Assembly (NCBI GenBank): GCA_046330455.1
Contig: JAXLSU010000003.1
Span: 186,001-250,000, forward strand
Direction of reading: 5' to 3'
From: CAVQXR01 sp046330455
GTDB taxonomy: Bacteria; Actinomycetota; Thermoleophilia; Gaiellales; Gaiellaceae
Length of the DNA: 64,000 nucleotides
Made by a program: the position numbers and the translations under genes. Below are positions 42,878-50,462 of this stretch, piece by piece. Numbering within the stretch: the first letter of the stretch is position 1; every line of letters starts with the position of its first letter. The notes under the pieces were generated by a model. That model had not been told where the DNA came from, ran no database searches, and was given only the letters and a program-made list of their open reading frames with translations.

Positions 42878-43990
42878 ATGACCACGCTCGATCACGAGGT
42901 CCGCGCGTTCGATTCGATCCGCGAGAAGGTGACGGCCGGCGAGCGGCTCGACTTCGACGACGGGCTCGCGCTCATGGAGTCGAACGACCTGCTGACCCTC
43001 GGGGCGCTGGCCGATCTCGCACGCCGCCGCCGCGGCGGGACGGACGACGTCTTCTTCGTCCAGAACCTCTATCTCAACCAGACGAACGTCTGCCGCGTGA
43101 AATGCAAGTTCTGCGCGTTCGCGCGGACACAGCGCCAGGAGGGCGCGTACACGCTGACCGCCGACGAGCTGGTCGAGGACGCGGTGCGCCAGCGCGCGCT
43201 GACCGGGTTCACCGAGATCCACATGGTGAACGGCGAGAACCCGCACGTCGGTTTCGACTACTACGTCGAGGCGACGAAGAAGCTCCACGAGGCGCTGCCC
43301 GGCGTCCACCTGAAGCTGTACACGGCGAGCGAGATCCACCACATGACGACGCTGTCGGGGCTGTCCCACGTGGACGTGCTCCGCGAGCTGAAGGCAGCCG
43401 GCCTGGGGTCGCTCCCCGGGGGCGGCGCCGAGATCTTCGCAGAGCGCGTCCGACGCCTCGTCGCACCGGGCAAGGAGGACCCCGACACGTGGTTCCACGT
43501 CCACGACGAGGCCCACCGGCTGGGGATCCCGACGCACTGCACGATGCTGTACGGGCACGTCGAGACCTACGAGGAGCGGATCGACCATCTCCTGCGCCTG
43601 CGCGACCAGCAGGACCGCACGGGCGGCTTCCTCGCGTTCGTCCCCCTCGCGTTCCACCCGGAGAACACCGTCTTCGAGCGCCGCGGCTTTCGCTTCACCC
43701 CCGGGGCGGAGGACCTGAAGGTGATCGCCGTCTCGAGGCTGCTGCTCGACAACGTGCCGAACATCAAGGCCTACTGGATCATGATGGGCATGCCGATGGC
43801 GCAGATCGCCCTGCACTTCGGGGCAAACGACGTCCAGGGCACGGTCGTCCGCGAGGAGATCTTCGCCGCGGCCGGCGGGACGGCCGGCACCGAGCAGAAG
43901 GTCTCCGAGCTCGTTCGCTTCGTGAAGGAGGCGGGGCGGATCCCCGTCCAGCGGGACACGCTGTATCACGAGCTGCACCGCTGGGACTGA
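42878..43990 (+). CDS. mqnE: Aminofutalosine synthase (radical SAM)
   Basis: 370 residues. The radical-SAM cluster motif CRVKCKFC has Cys72, Cys76 and Cys79; it is preceded by NLYLNQTNV and followed by YTLTADELVEDA. MVNGENPHVGFDYYVE, SLPGGGAEIF and PLAFHPENT are typical of MqnE rather than MqnC. It joins 3-enolpyruvyl-benzoate with SAM to give aminofutalosine. The ATG has GGGAG eight bases upstream. Two bases separate its stop from mqnA. Oxygen-sensitive [4Fe-4S] enzyme acting in the cytosol. Confidence 0.95.
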   Translation: MTTLDHEVRAFDSIREKVTAGERLDFDDGLALMESNDLLTLGALADLARRRRGGTDDVFFVQNLYLNQTNVCRVKCKFCAFARTQRQEGAYTLTADELVEDAVRQRALTGFTEIHMVNGENPHVGFDYYVEATKKLHEALPGVHLKLYTASEIHHMTTLSGLSHVDVLRELKAAGLGSLPGGGAEIFAERVRRLVAPGKEDPDTWFHVHDEAHRLGIPTHCTMLYGHVETYEERIDHLLRLRDQQDRTGGFLAFVPLAFHPENTVFERRGFRFTPGAEDLKVIAVSRLLLDNVPNIKAYWIMMGMPMAQIALHFGANDVQGTVVREEIFAAAGGTAGTEQKVSELVRFVKEAGRIPVQRDTLYHELHRWD

Positions 43991-43992
43991 GC

Positions 43993-44793
43993 ATGCTGCG
44001 ACTCGGGCGCATCTCGTACGTCAACATGGCCCCGCTCTTCTTTCGCCTCGAGGCGGAGGTCGAGGAGGTCACGGGTGTCCCGACCGAGCTGAACGAGCGG
44101 TTGGCTGCCGGCGACCTCGATCTGGCGCCGATCTCGTCGATCGCGTATGCGCGGCATGCCGAACGCCTCCGGATCCTGCCGCGGGTCGCCGTGTCGTCGG
44201 AGGGCGCGGTCGACTCGATCCAGCTCGTCTCGCGAACGCCGCTGTCGCGAGTGCGGACGGTGGCCGTGACCCCGGAGAGCGCGACGTCCGTCGTACTCGT
44301 CCGGATCCTGCTCCCCGAGGCCGAGCACGTGCCGCTCGGTGAGGACGCCGAGGCAACGCTGCTGATCGGCGACGCCGCGCTGAAGAGCATGTTCGAGGAT
44401 CCGACGCCACACCACGATCTCGGGCGCCTCTGGGCCGAGCGTACGGGGCTGCCGATGGTGTACGCGGTCTTTGCCTGCCCCGAGCCCGTTCCGGACGGGA
44501 TCCCCGGCCTCGAGGAGGCGCTGCTCGAGGCGCATCGCGAGAGCCGCGCCGAGCCCGAGGCCCTCGCGCACGAGGCGAGCCGTCGCTACGGCTATCCGGC
44601 GGGGTTCCTCGCCCGCTACTTCGAGAAGCTCCGGTACGGGTTCGGCCCGCGGGAGCGCGCCGGGCTGCTGACCTTCTTCGAGCTGGCCCGAGACGCCGGC
44701 GAGCTTCGGCGGGTGCCCGAGCTGCGCTTCGTCGACGCGGCGGATGCAGGGGCGGGATCCCATCCGGCCCGAAGCGAACGAGAGCCCGTGTGA
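43993..44793 (+). CDS. mqnA: Chorismate dehydratase
   Basis: 266 residues. The N-terminus LRLGRISYVNMAPLFF and the segment LAAGDLDLAPISSIAYARH are diagnostic for MqnA, which dehydrates chorismate to 3-enolpyruvyl-benzoate as the first futalosine-pathway step. The C-terminal 17 or so residues (AGAGSHPARSEREPV) extend past the conserved fold and are encoded by a REP-like hairpin at 44746-44770, so the original stop was probably overrun by a repeat insertion. The tail is unlikely to touch the active site. Confidence 0.94.
   Translation: MLRLGRISYVNMAPLFFRLEAEVEEVTGVPTELNERLAAGDLDLAPISSIAYARHAERLRILPRVAVSSEGAVDSIQLVSRTPLSRVRTVAVTPESATSVVLVRILLPEAEHVPLGEDAEATLLIGDAALKSMFEDPTPHHDLGRLWAERTGLPMVYAVFACPEPVPDGIPGLEEALLEAHRESRAEPEALAHEASRRYGYPAGFLARYFEKLRYGFGPRERAGLLTFFELARDAGELRRVPELRFVDAADAGAGSHPARSEREPV
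44746..44770 (+). repeat. REP-like hairpin inside the mqnA 3' end
   Basis: A 25-base element beginning GCAGGGGCGGGATCCCATCC matches the family seen at 10815 (GTAGGGGCGGGATCTCATCC), with loop CCC in place of CTC and one arm mismatch. It is translated as part of MqnA. Confidence 0.65.
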
Positions 44794-44839
44794 GCGCCGT
44801 CGGGGCAGGCGTGAAGCGCTCTGGCACCATGGAGGTTCG

Positions 44840-45946
44840 ATGACGGTTCTCGCCGACAACGTCACGGTCTCCGAGATCCTCGACCGTGCTCTCTCGGGTG
44901 AGCGGATCGGGGACGAGGACGCGGTCACGCTCCTGCGCTCGCGCGACCTCGTGCCCGTCGGCCGGGCGGCGAACGCCCTGCGGGCACGGCGGACCGATCC
45001 CGGCCGGATCACCTTCATCGTCGATCGGAACGTCAACTACACGAACGTCTGCTACACGGACTGCGACTTCTGCGCCTTCTACCGCCGGCCGGGCGACACC
45101 CGCGAGGGGTACCTCCTGCCAAAGGCGGTGATCTTCAGGAAGATCGAGGAGACACTCGCGCTCGGCGGCACCGGGCTGCTGATGCAGGGCGGCCACCATC
45201 CCGATCTCGACATCGCGTTCTACGAGGATCTCTTCCGCTCGATCAAGGCGCGCTACCGGGTTCACCTCCACGCGCTCTCGCCCTCCGAGGTCCAGCACAT
45301 CGCCCGCCGGTCGAAGCTGACCGTGCCCGAGACGCTCTCCCGGCTCCGGGACGCGGGCCTCGATTCGATTCCCGGCGGCGGCGCCGAGATCCTCGTCGAT
45401 CGCGTCCGCGATCTCATCGCGCCCAAGAAGACGACCGCCTCCGAATGGCTCGGCGTCATGCGCGAGGCCCATCGCCTCGGGATCTCGACGACGGCGACCA
45501 TGATGTACGGCCACGTCGAGACGCTCGAGGAGCGAGTCGAGCACATGCGCAGGATCCGCGACCTCCAGGATGAGCGGCACGGGTTTCGCGCCTTCATCTC
45601 GTGGACGTTCCAGGACGACGGCAACCGGCTCGGGAGCCGGGTTCCGCCGGAGACGATGCCGACCTCGTTCGACTACCTGCTCACCCAGGCCGTCTCGCGG
45701 ATCTACCTCGACAACGTCGAGCACATCCAGTCGAGCTGGGTGACGCAGGGGATGAAGATCGGCCAGGTCGCGCTCGAGTTCGGTGCCGACGATCTCGGGT
45801 CGATCATGATCGAGGAGAACGTCGTCTCGGCCGCGGGCACGACGCATCGGGCGACCACCGAGGAGTTCGTGCGCGCGATCCGGGCGCTCGGGAAGACCCC
45901 GGTGCAGCGCGACACGCTCTACCGCCACGTTCGCGTCTGGGACTGA
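44840..45946 (+). CDS. mqnC: Cyclic dehypoxanthine futalosine synthase (radical SAM)
   Basis: 368 residues. The cluster motif CYTDCDFC has Cys71, Cys75 and Cys78, preceded by IVDRNVNYTNV. LLMQGGHHPDL, SIPGGGAEILVDRVR and FISWTFQDDGN mark MqnC rather than MqnE. It cyclises dehypoxanthine futalosine, the step before MqnD. The ATG at 44840 follows GGAGG by four bases. The gap after mqnA is short, so it is likely in the same transcript. mqnB, which makes its substrate, is not in this window. Confidence 0.95.
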   Translation: MTVLADNVTVSEILDRALSGERIGDEDAVTLLRSRDLVPVGRAANALRARRTDPGRITFIVDRNVNYTNVCYTDCDFCAFYRRPGDTREGYLLPKAVIFRKIEETLALGGTGLLMQGGHHPDLDIAFYEDLFRSIKARYRVHLHALSPSEVQHIARRSKLTVPETLSRLRDAGLDSIPGGGAEILVDRVRDLIAPKKTTASEWLGVMREAHRLGISTTATMMYGHVETLEERVEHMRRIRDLQDERHGFRAFISWTFQDDGNRLGSRVPPETMPTSFDYLLTQAVSRIYLDNVEHIQSSWVTQGMKIGQVALEFGADDLGSIMIEENVVSAAGTTHRATTEEFVRAIRALGKTPVQRDTLYRHVRVWD

Positions 45947-45997
45947 ACGGTCCGGGCCGGGAGCGGGCAGCCGACCCGTGAGGCAGGCTCGCCAGTG

Positions 45998-46035
45998 CAA
46001 TGTGGACACATTGTGCTATGCTTGTGTCCACATTG
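45998..46035 (+). promoter_or_regulatory. vapBC operator: 13-bp inverted repeat around a -10 box
   Basis: Arms CAATGTGGACACA (45998-46010) and TGTGTCCACATTG (46023-46035) are perfect reverse complements, separated by 12 bases that contain TATGCT (46017-46022). Binding of an antitoxin dimer pair to both arms would enclose the promoter. Confidence 0.75.
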
Positions 46036-46290
46036 GATGTCGGAGTCAGGGAGCTCAAGCAGCGGCTGTCGGAGTACCTCGAGCTCGCCGAGCGCGGCGA
46101 GCTGATTCGCGTCACCGAGCGGGGACGACCGAAGGCAATGCTGGGCCCTCTACCCGGCCGGGTGCGGATCGAGGCGGGAGTCGCCGAGGGCTGGATTCGC
46201 CCCGGAGAGGCGAAGCCGCTCCGGCGGGCAAAGCGGGCCTCGAGTCGCCGTACCATCGCGGCGGTGCTGGCCGAGGATCGCGGCGAGTGA
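46033..46290 (+). CDS. vapB: Phd/YefM-type antitoxin of a VapBC-like pair
   Basis: 85 residues from a TTG at 46033: VGVRELKQRLSEYLELAERG is the DNA-binding Phd/YefM N-terminus, IRVTERGRPKAMLGPL follows, and a basic C-terminal tail (KPLRRAKRASSRRT) would wrap the toxin. ATG codons at 46000 and 46018 lie within the operator and -10 box, so they would precede the predicted transcript; homologues also usually start two to four residues before VGVRELK. Overlaps vapC by four bases (GTGA). Confidence 0.85.
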   Translation: MDVGVRELKQRLSEYLELAERGELIRVTERGRPKAMLGPLPGRVRIEAGVAEGWIRPGEAKPLRRAKRASSRRTIAAVLAEDRGE

Positions 46291-46688
46291 GCCTGTACGT
46301 CGATTCGAGCGCACTGCTGAAGCGCTACGTGGACGAGCCCGACTCGGACGCGTGCGAGGCTCTCCTCAGAGCCGACGCCGATCTGGTGACGGGACGGCAC
46401 ACGGTGATCGAAGTACGGCGAAATCTCGCACGGTTGCTCGAGGCGGCAGACCTCGCGGCCGCACGCGAGCAGCTCGTGGAGGATCTCAGGTCGTTCTCGC
46501 TCGTCGAGCTCGATGCGGTCACCTGTGAGGGCGCCGCGACGATCGCAGAGCTCACCGGCGTGAGGACGCTCGACGCGCTGCACCTGGCCTGTGCCCGGCG
46601 AGTCGGGGGCAACGAGCTTCCGCTGCTGACCTACGATCTCCGTCAGGCCCAGGCCGCCCGTGCGCTCGGCATGACCGTCGTGAGCTGA
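46287..46688 (+). CDS. vapC: PIN-domain toxin ribonuclease (VapC family)
   Basis: 133 residues. The PIN acidic residues are in place: SLYVDSSALLKRY (first Asp), VIEVRRNLARLL (Glu), RTLDALHLACARR (Asp) and LLTYDLRQAQAARALGM (Asp). Such toxins cleave specific RNAs, often tRNAs, with Mg2+. The GTG start overlaps the antitoxin stop. The pair looks intact and therefore potentially active. Confidence 0.9.
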   Translation: MSLYVDSSALLKRYVDEPDSDACEALLRADADLVTGRHTVIEVRRNLARLLEAADLAAAREQLVEDLRSFSLVELDAVTCEGAATIAELTGVRTLDALHLACARRVGGNELPLLTYDLRQAQAARALGMTVVS

Positions 46689-46829
46689 AGGCCCGAAGCC
46701 GGGCTCGAGCCCCCGGCCCGGAACGCTGCGAGCACGTCGAGCGAGCCCTCGATCGCGACCTCCCACGCTGGTAGAGAATCTGCAAATACGCGGGTTCTCG
46801 ACTTGCCAAACACCGAGGTGTCTGCTTTC

Positions 46830-48554
46830 GTGAACGCGGTGCGGGTGAAGGTTGCCATCGCTGCCGCGATCGCGGTGCTCGCGCTTCCCGCGTCGGCGCT
46901 CGCTGACGAGCTCATGCCCGGGGTGACGTACGAGCGTGACGTCGAGAGCGTCGGCGGAAGGCAGGTGGTCGTGCACTCGGTGACGACGCCGAGGCCCCTG
47001 CAGGGCGGGTTGTACGAGCTGAAGCCCGTGCTGTCCGGCGGCACGATCACCGGCGCCGACACGGTGACGGCCATGCAGCGCCGGCTCGCCTCGACGGCGA
47101 CCGTGGTCGGGATCAACGGCGACTTCTCCAGCTTCGACGGCGGGTACCCGAGTGGGATGCTGATGCTGGACGGCGTGCTCCACGGGCGTCCGACGAGCGC
47201 GCGCTCCACGCTCGGGATCGGGCTCGACGGGCTGCTCCGGATCGCACGGATCGGCTTCTACGGAACGTGGGGCATCGGCGATGCCGAGCGTGTCGCGCTC
47301 GACGAGTTGAACCGGCCGCTCGAGCCGGGGCAGGTGGGTCTGTTCACGCCGGCCTGGGGTGACGTGACCCCGGCGCGCCCCGGCGCGCTCGACATCGTGC
47401 TCGGCGGTCTTCCGGCCACGACTCCGAACGTCGATCACGCAGCGACGATCGCCTCGGTGGCCCCGGGCGGCGGCACGTCGATTCCGTCGGGAGGCGCCGT
47501 CATCCAGGCGACCGGCAACAGCGCCTCGGGCCTCCGGGCACTGGCACAGCCCGGCAGCCCGGTCGTGACGCGGCTGATCCTGAAGCCATGGTGGACACAG
47601 GTGCAGGACGCGATCGGCGGCGGCCCGGCGCTCGTCAGGCACGGCCGCAGCGCCCTGCCGACCACCGAGGGCTTCACCGCCTACCAGCTGCTTCCGCGCC
47701 ATCCACGCTCGGCGGTCGGGCAGCTCGCCGACGGCCGGATCCTGTTTCTCACCGTCGACGGGCGCCAGGCGGCCAGCGCAGGCGTCACCATGCGTCAGCT
47801 CGCGCAGCTGCTCCTCGACCGCGGAGTCGTCACCGGGATGGCCCTCGACGGGGGCGGTTCGTCCACGCTCGCGTTCGACGGCAGGGTGCTGAACGCCCTC
47901 ACTTCCGGCGAGCGGGCGGTGGCGGACGCGCTGATGGTCCTCTACTACGGCGTGTACGCGAAAGAGCCGAGCTACCCCGTCTCGTCGCCGAACGGCGACG
48001 GTGTGGCCGACGACCAGGAGATCGGCTACAAGCTCGTTCGCCCCGCGACCGTCGACGCGAAGCTCGTCGGGCCCGGCGGTGAGGTGGCCTGGTCGGACTC
48101 GGGCGCCCGGGAGCCGGGAGCGTACGAGGTGCCGCCGGAGCTCCTCGCAGGGCTCCGCGAGGGGGCCTGGCAGCTCACCGTCTCGGCCGTCGACGCGAAC
48201 GCGGCCCAGAGCGACGCAACGCGCTCGTTCTCGGTCAACAAGACCCTCGGATTCCTCTCGCTCTCGACGAGCCGGCTCGAGATCCGGAAGCGACGGCCGG
48301 TGAAGCTCGCGGTCGGATTCCGGGTCGCCCGGGAGGCAGAGCTCGCCGTGACGATCGAGAACGCCGCCGGGCAGCGGATCAGAACGCTCGTGGACGGACG
48401 GCGGCGCAGGCCGGGTCGCGTCTCCACCTCCTGGGACGGCCTCGGTGCGAGCGGCCGGCGCGTCCCCTCGGGTGTCTACCGCGTCCGGGTGGCGGCCGAG
48501 AACCGGTTCGGCGTTGTCGAGCTCGTCCGCACCGTTGTCGTGAGACGTCGCTGA
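46830..48554 (+). CDS. Secreted NAGPA-domain phosphodiester glycosidase with FlgD-like C-terminal domain
   Basis: 574 residues. A signal peptide (VKVAIAAAIAVLALPASALA) directs export. The phosphodiester glycosidase domain spans about 60-375: VVGINGDFSSFDGGYPSGML, AIGGGPALVRHG and MALDGGGSSTLAFDG are family motifs. The C-terminal 180 residues look like two Ig-like domains, the last FlgD-like (STSWDGLGASGRRVPSGVYR). It probably removes sugars from phosphodiester-linked surface glycans. GTG at 46830 is preferred, as it precedes the basic n-region; TTG at 46803 is possible. Confidence 0.82.
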   Translation: MNAVRVKVAIAAAIAVLALPASALADELMPGVTYERDVESVGGRQVVVHSVTTPRPLQGGLYELKPVLSGGTITGADTVTAMQRRLASTATVVGINGDFSSFDGGYPSGMLMLDGVLHGRPTSARSTLGIGLDGLLRIARIGFYGTWGIGDAERVALDELNRPLEPGQVGLFTPAWGDVTPARPGALDIVLGGLPATTPNVDHAATIASVAPGGGTSIPSGGAVIQATGNSASGLRALAQPGSPVVTRLILKPWWTQVQDAIGGGPALVRHGRSALPTTEGFTAYQLLPRHPRSAVGQLADGRILFLTVDGRQAASAGVTMRQLAQLLLDRGVVTGMALDGGGSSTLAFDGRVLNALTSGERAVADALMVLYYGVYAKEPSYPVSSPNGDGVADDQEIGYKLVRPATVDAKLVGPGGEVAWSDSGAREPGAYEVPPELLAGLREGAWQLTVSAVDANAAQSDATRSFSVNKTLGFLSLSTSRLEIRKRRPVKLAVGFRVAREAELAVTIENAAGQRIRTLVDGRRRRPGRVSTSWDGLGASGRRVPSGVYRVRVAAENRFGVVELVRTVVVRRR

Positions 48555-48562
48555 CCCGCAGC

Positions 48563-48568
48563 TACAGT
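48563..48568 (+). promoter_or_regulatory. -10 box of the DedA gene (leaderless)
   Basis: TACAGT, six bases before GTG at 48575. Confidence 0.5.
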
Positions 48569-48574
48569 GCGCCG

Positions 48575-49255
48575 GTGAGCGGGATCACCGAGGCACTGGT
48601 CGAGGCGATCGGCAGCGCCGGTGTGTACGCGATCTTCGGGCTGATGTTCCTCGACGCCGTGTTTCCGGCCGGAAGCGAGATCGTGATGCTCTACGGAGGA
48701 GCGCTCGCGGCCGGTGCCTTTCCCGAGCACCAGGTGAGCCTGTTCGGCACGGAGATCGAGTCGACCGGCTGGGCGTTCTTCGTCGTGTCGATGGCAGGGG
48801 TGCTCGGGTACTGGCTCGGCTCGCTCATGGGGTGGGCAATCGGGCGCTACGGCGGGAGGCCGCTCGTGGAGCGGTACGGTCGCTTCCTCCACCTGGGCCC
48901 GGAGAAGCTCGACCGCGCCCATGCCTGGTTCGAGGGCCGCGGGGAGTACGCCGTCTTCATCACCCGCAATCTCCCGGTCGTCCGCTCGTTCATCTCGATT
49001 CCTGCCGGTGTGGCCGAGATGCGCTTCGTGCCGTACGCGTGGCTCACCTTCCTCGGCTCGCTCCCGTGGACGTTCGGGTTCGCGGCTGCCGGGCTCGTCC
49101 TCGGCGCGAGCTGGGAGGAGGTCCACGACCGGTTCCGGTGGGCCGACTACGTGCTCGTCGGGCTGATCGTCGCGGCCGCCGTGTTCCTGGTGGCCCGCTG
49201 GTGGTTCCGCCGGATGCGGGCGGGCGCCGAGACGTCCGCCGAGGATACGGCGTAG
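48575..49255 (+). CDS. DedA-family membrane protein
   Basis: 226 residues with four to five membrane segments. SNARE-associated/DedA hallmarks are YWLGSLMGWAIGRYGGR, the amphipathic GRGEYAVFITRNLPVVRSFI (with the F-x-R-x-x-P-x-x-R core) and SIPAGVAEMRFVPYAWLT. Such proteins scramble or flip lipids, including undecaprenyl phosphate carriers, driven by the proton gradient. A leaderless TACAGT box precedes it. It ends just before a REP-like element and the sugar gene cluster. Confidence 0.9.
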   Translation: MSGITEALVEAIGSAGVYAIFGLMFLDAVFPAGSEIVMLYGGALAAGAFPEHQVSLFGTEIESTGWAFFVVSMAGVLGYWLGSLMGWAIGRYGGRPLVERYGRFLHLGPEKLDRAHAWFEGRGEYAVFITRNLPVVRSFISIPAGVAEMRFVPYAWLTFLGSLPWTFGFAAAGLVLGASWEEVHDRFRWADYVLVGLIVAAAVFLVARWWFRRMRAGAETSAEDTA

Positions 49256-49265
49256 GCCCCGGGCC

Positions 49266-49290
49266 GGGCCCGATGAGATCCGGCCCCTAC
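49266..49290 (-). repeat. REP-like hairpin downstream of the DedA gene
   Basis: Minus-strand reading GTAGGGGCCGGATCTCATCG then GGCCC; 9-bp arms at 49266-49274 and 49278-49286 with one mismatch and loop GAG. Same family as 10815. Confidence 0.7.
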
Positions 49291-49332
49291 GGTTTCCCGG
49301 CGGGATCGCCTGGCGGCGCCCCGCCGGAATGT

Positions 49333-49362
49333 CTACCGGCCTACGCTGCAGGCCGGTAGACT
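49333..49362 (+). promoter_or_regulatory. Palindromic operator overlapping the -10 box of the sugar aminotransferase gene
   Basis: A perfect 10-bp inverted repeat, CTACCGGCCT (49333-49342) and AGGCCGGTAG (49350-49359), with a seven-base spacer, runs into TAGACT (49357-49362), which ends eight bases before GTG 49371. Its place over the promoter favours a protein-binding site over a terminator. Confidence 0.55.
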
Positions 49363-49370
49363 GGCCGTTC

Positions 49371-50462
49371 GTGGGCATCCCGCTCGTGGACGTCAGGGCC
49401 CAATACGCCCCCTTGCTCGGCGAGCTCGAGGATCGACTGGGCGAGGTGCTCGCCTCCGGACGCTTCATCCTCGGGCCGAATGTCGACGCGTTCGAGCGCG
49501 AGGCCGCGGCCTACCTGGGCGTGGGCGAGGCGATCGGCGTGGCCAACGGGACCGATGCACTCGTGCTCGCCCTCGATGCGCTCGAGATCGGCCGCGGCGA
49601 CGAGGTCATCTGCCCGGCCTTCACGTTCTATGCCACCGCCGAGGCGATCGCGCGGCGCGGCGCCGTCCCGGTGTTCGCCGACATCGATCCGGTGACGCTG
49701 AACCTCGACCCCGTGGACGTCAGCGCCAGGGCGACGGTGCGGACGAAGGCCATCGTCGCCGTCCACCTCTTCGGCCGCCCGACGGCGCTCGAGTCGTTGC
49801 CGGCCGGGCTCCCCGTGATCGAGGACACGGCCCAGGCGTTCGGGGCGACCCTCCACGATCGGAAGGCCGGCTCGTCCGGCGCCGCCGGCACGTTCAGCTT
49901 CTTCCCGACGAAGAACCTGCCGGCACTCGGGGACGGAGGCCTCGTCACCACGAACGACCCGGACACGGCGGCCCGTCTGCGGCTGCTTCGATTCCACGGC
50001 TCCAGGGACAAGCAGACGTTCGAGGCGATCGGCTACAACTCGCGTCTCGACGAGCTCCAGGCAGCGGCGCTCCGGCTCTTCCTGCGCGAGCTGGACGGCT
50101 GGAACGCTCTCCGGCGCGAGGCAGCTCTGCGCTACGCGGAGCTCGGGCTCGGAGAGTCCTGCGAGCTTCCGGTCGACGAGCCGGGCCACGTGTACCACAT
50201 GTACGTAGTGCGCAGCCCGCAGCGTGATGCGATCGCGGCCGGGCTCGCGGAGGCCGGGGTCGGCTGTGCCGCGTACTACGGGACGCCGCTCCACCTCCAG
50301 CCCGTCTTCCATCACCTCGGCTACCGGGCCGGCTCGCTTCCCGTGACCGAGCAGGCGTCGCGCGAGAACCTCGCGCTTCCGCTCTGGGCCGGTATCGACC
50401 GGGAGACGCAGGAGCGCGTCGTCGGCGCCGTGAGGGCCTCCGCGCGCGCGGTGGCCGCATGA
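49371..50462 (+). CDS. DegT/DnrJ/EryC1 family sugar-nucleotide aminotransferase
   Basis: 363 residues. IPLVDVRAQYAPLLGELED at the N-terminus, GVANGTDALVLAL (cofactor phosphate), PAFTFYATAEAI, VIEDTAQAFGA and the Schiff-base Lys in FSFFPTKNLPALGDGG are all typical. It transfers an amino group to a keto sugar on UDP or dTDP during surface glycan synthesis. The GTG start is set by homologue N-termini and the leaderless TAGACT box. The stop overlaps the CapD-like gene (ATGA). Confidence 0.9.
   Translation: MGIPLVDVRAQYAPLLGELEDRLGEVLASGRFILGPNVDAFEREAAAYLGVGEAIGVANGTDALVLALDALEIGRGDEVICPAFTFYATAEAIARRGAVPVFADIDPVTLNLDPVDVSARATVRTKAIVAVHLFGRPTALESLPAGLPVIEDTAQAFGATLHDRKAGSSGAAGTFSFFPTKNLPALGDGGLVTTNDPDTAARLRLLRFHGSRDKQTFEAIGYNSRLDELQAAALRLFLRELDGWNALRREAALRYAELGLGESCELPVDEPGHVYHMYVVRSPQRDAIAAGLAEAGVGCAAYYGTPLHLQPVFHHLGYRAGSLPVTEQASRENLALPLWAGIDRETQERVVGAVRASARAVAA

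Noticed and set aside
46689..46829. Minus-strand frame behind vapC as another small gene
   Set aside because: No ribosome site, no family resemblance and it runs into the NAGPA gene; treated as intergenic.
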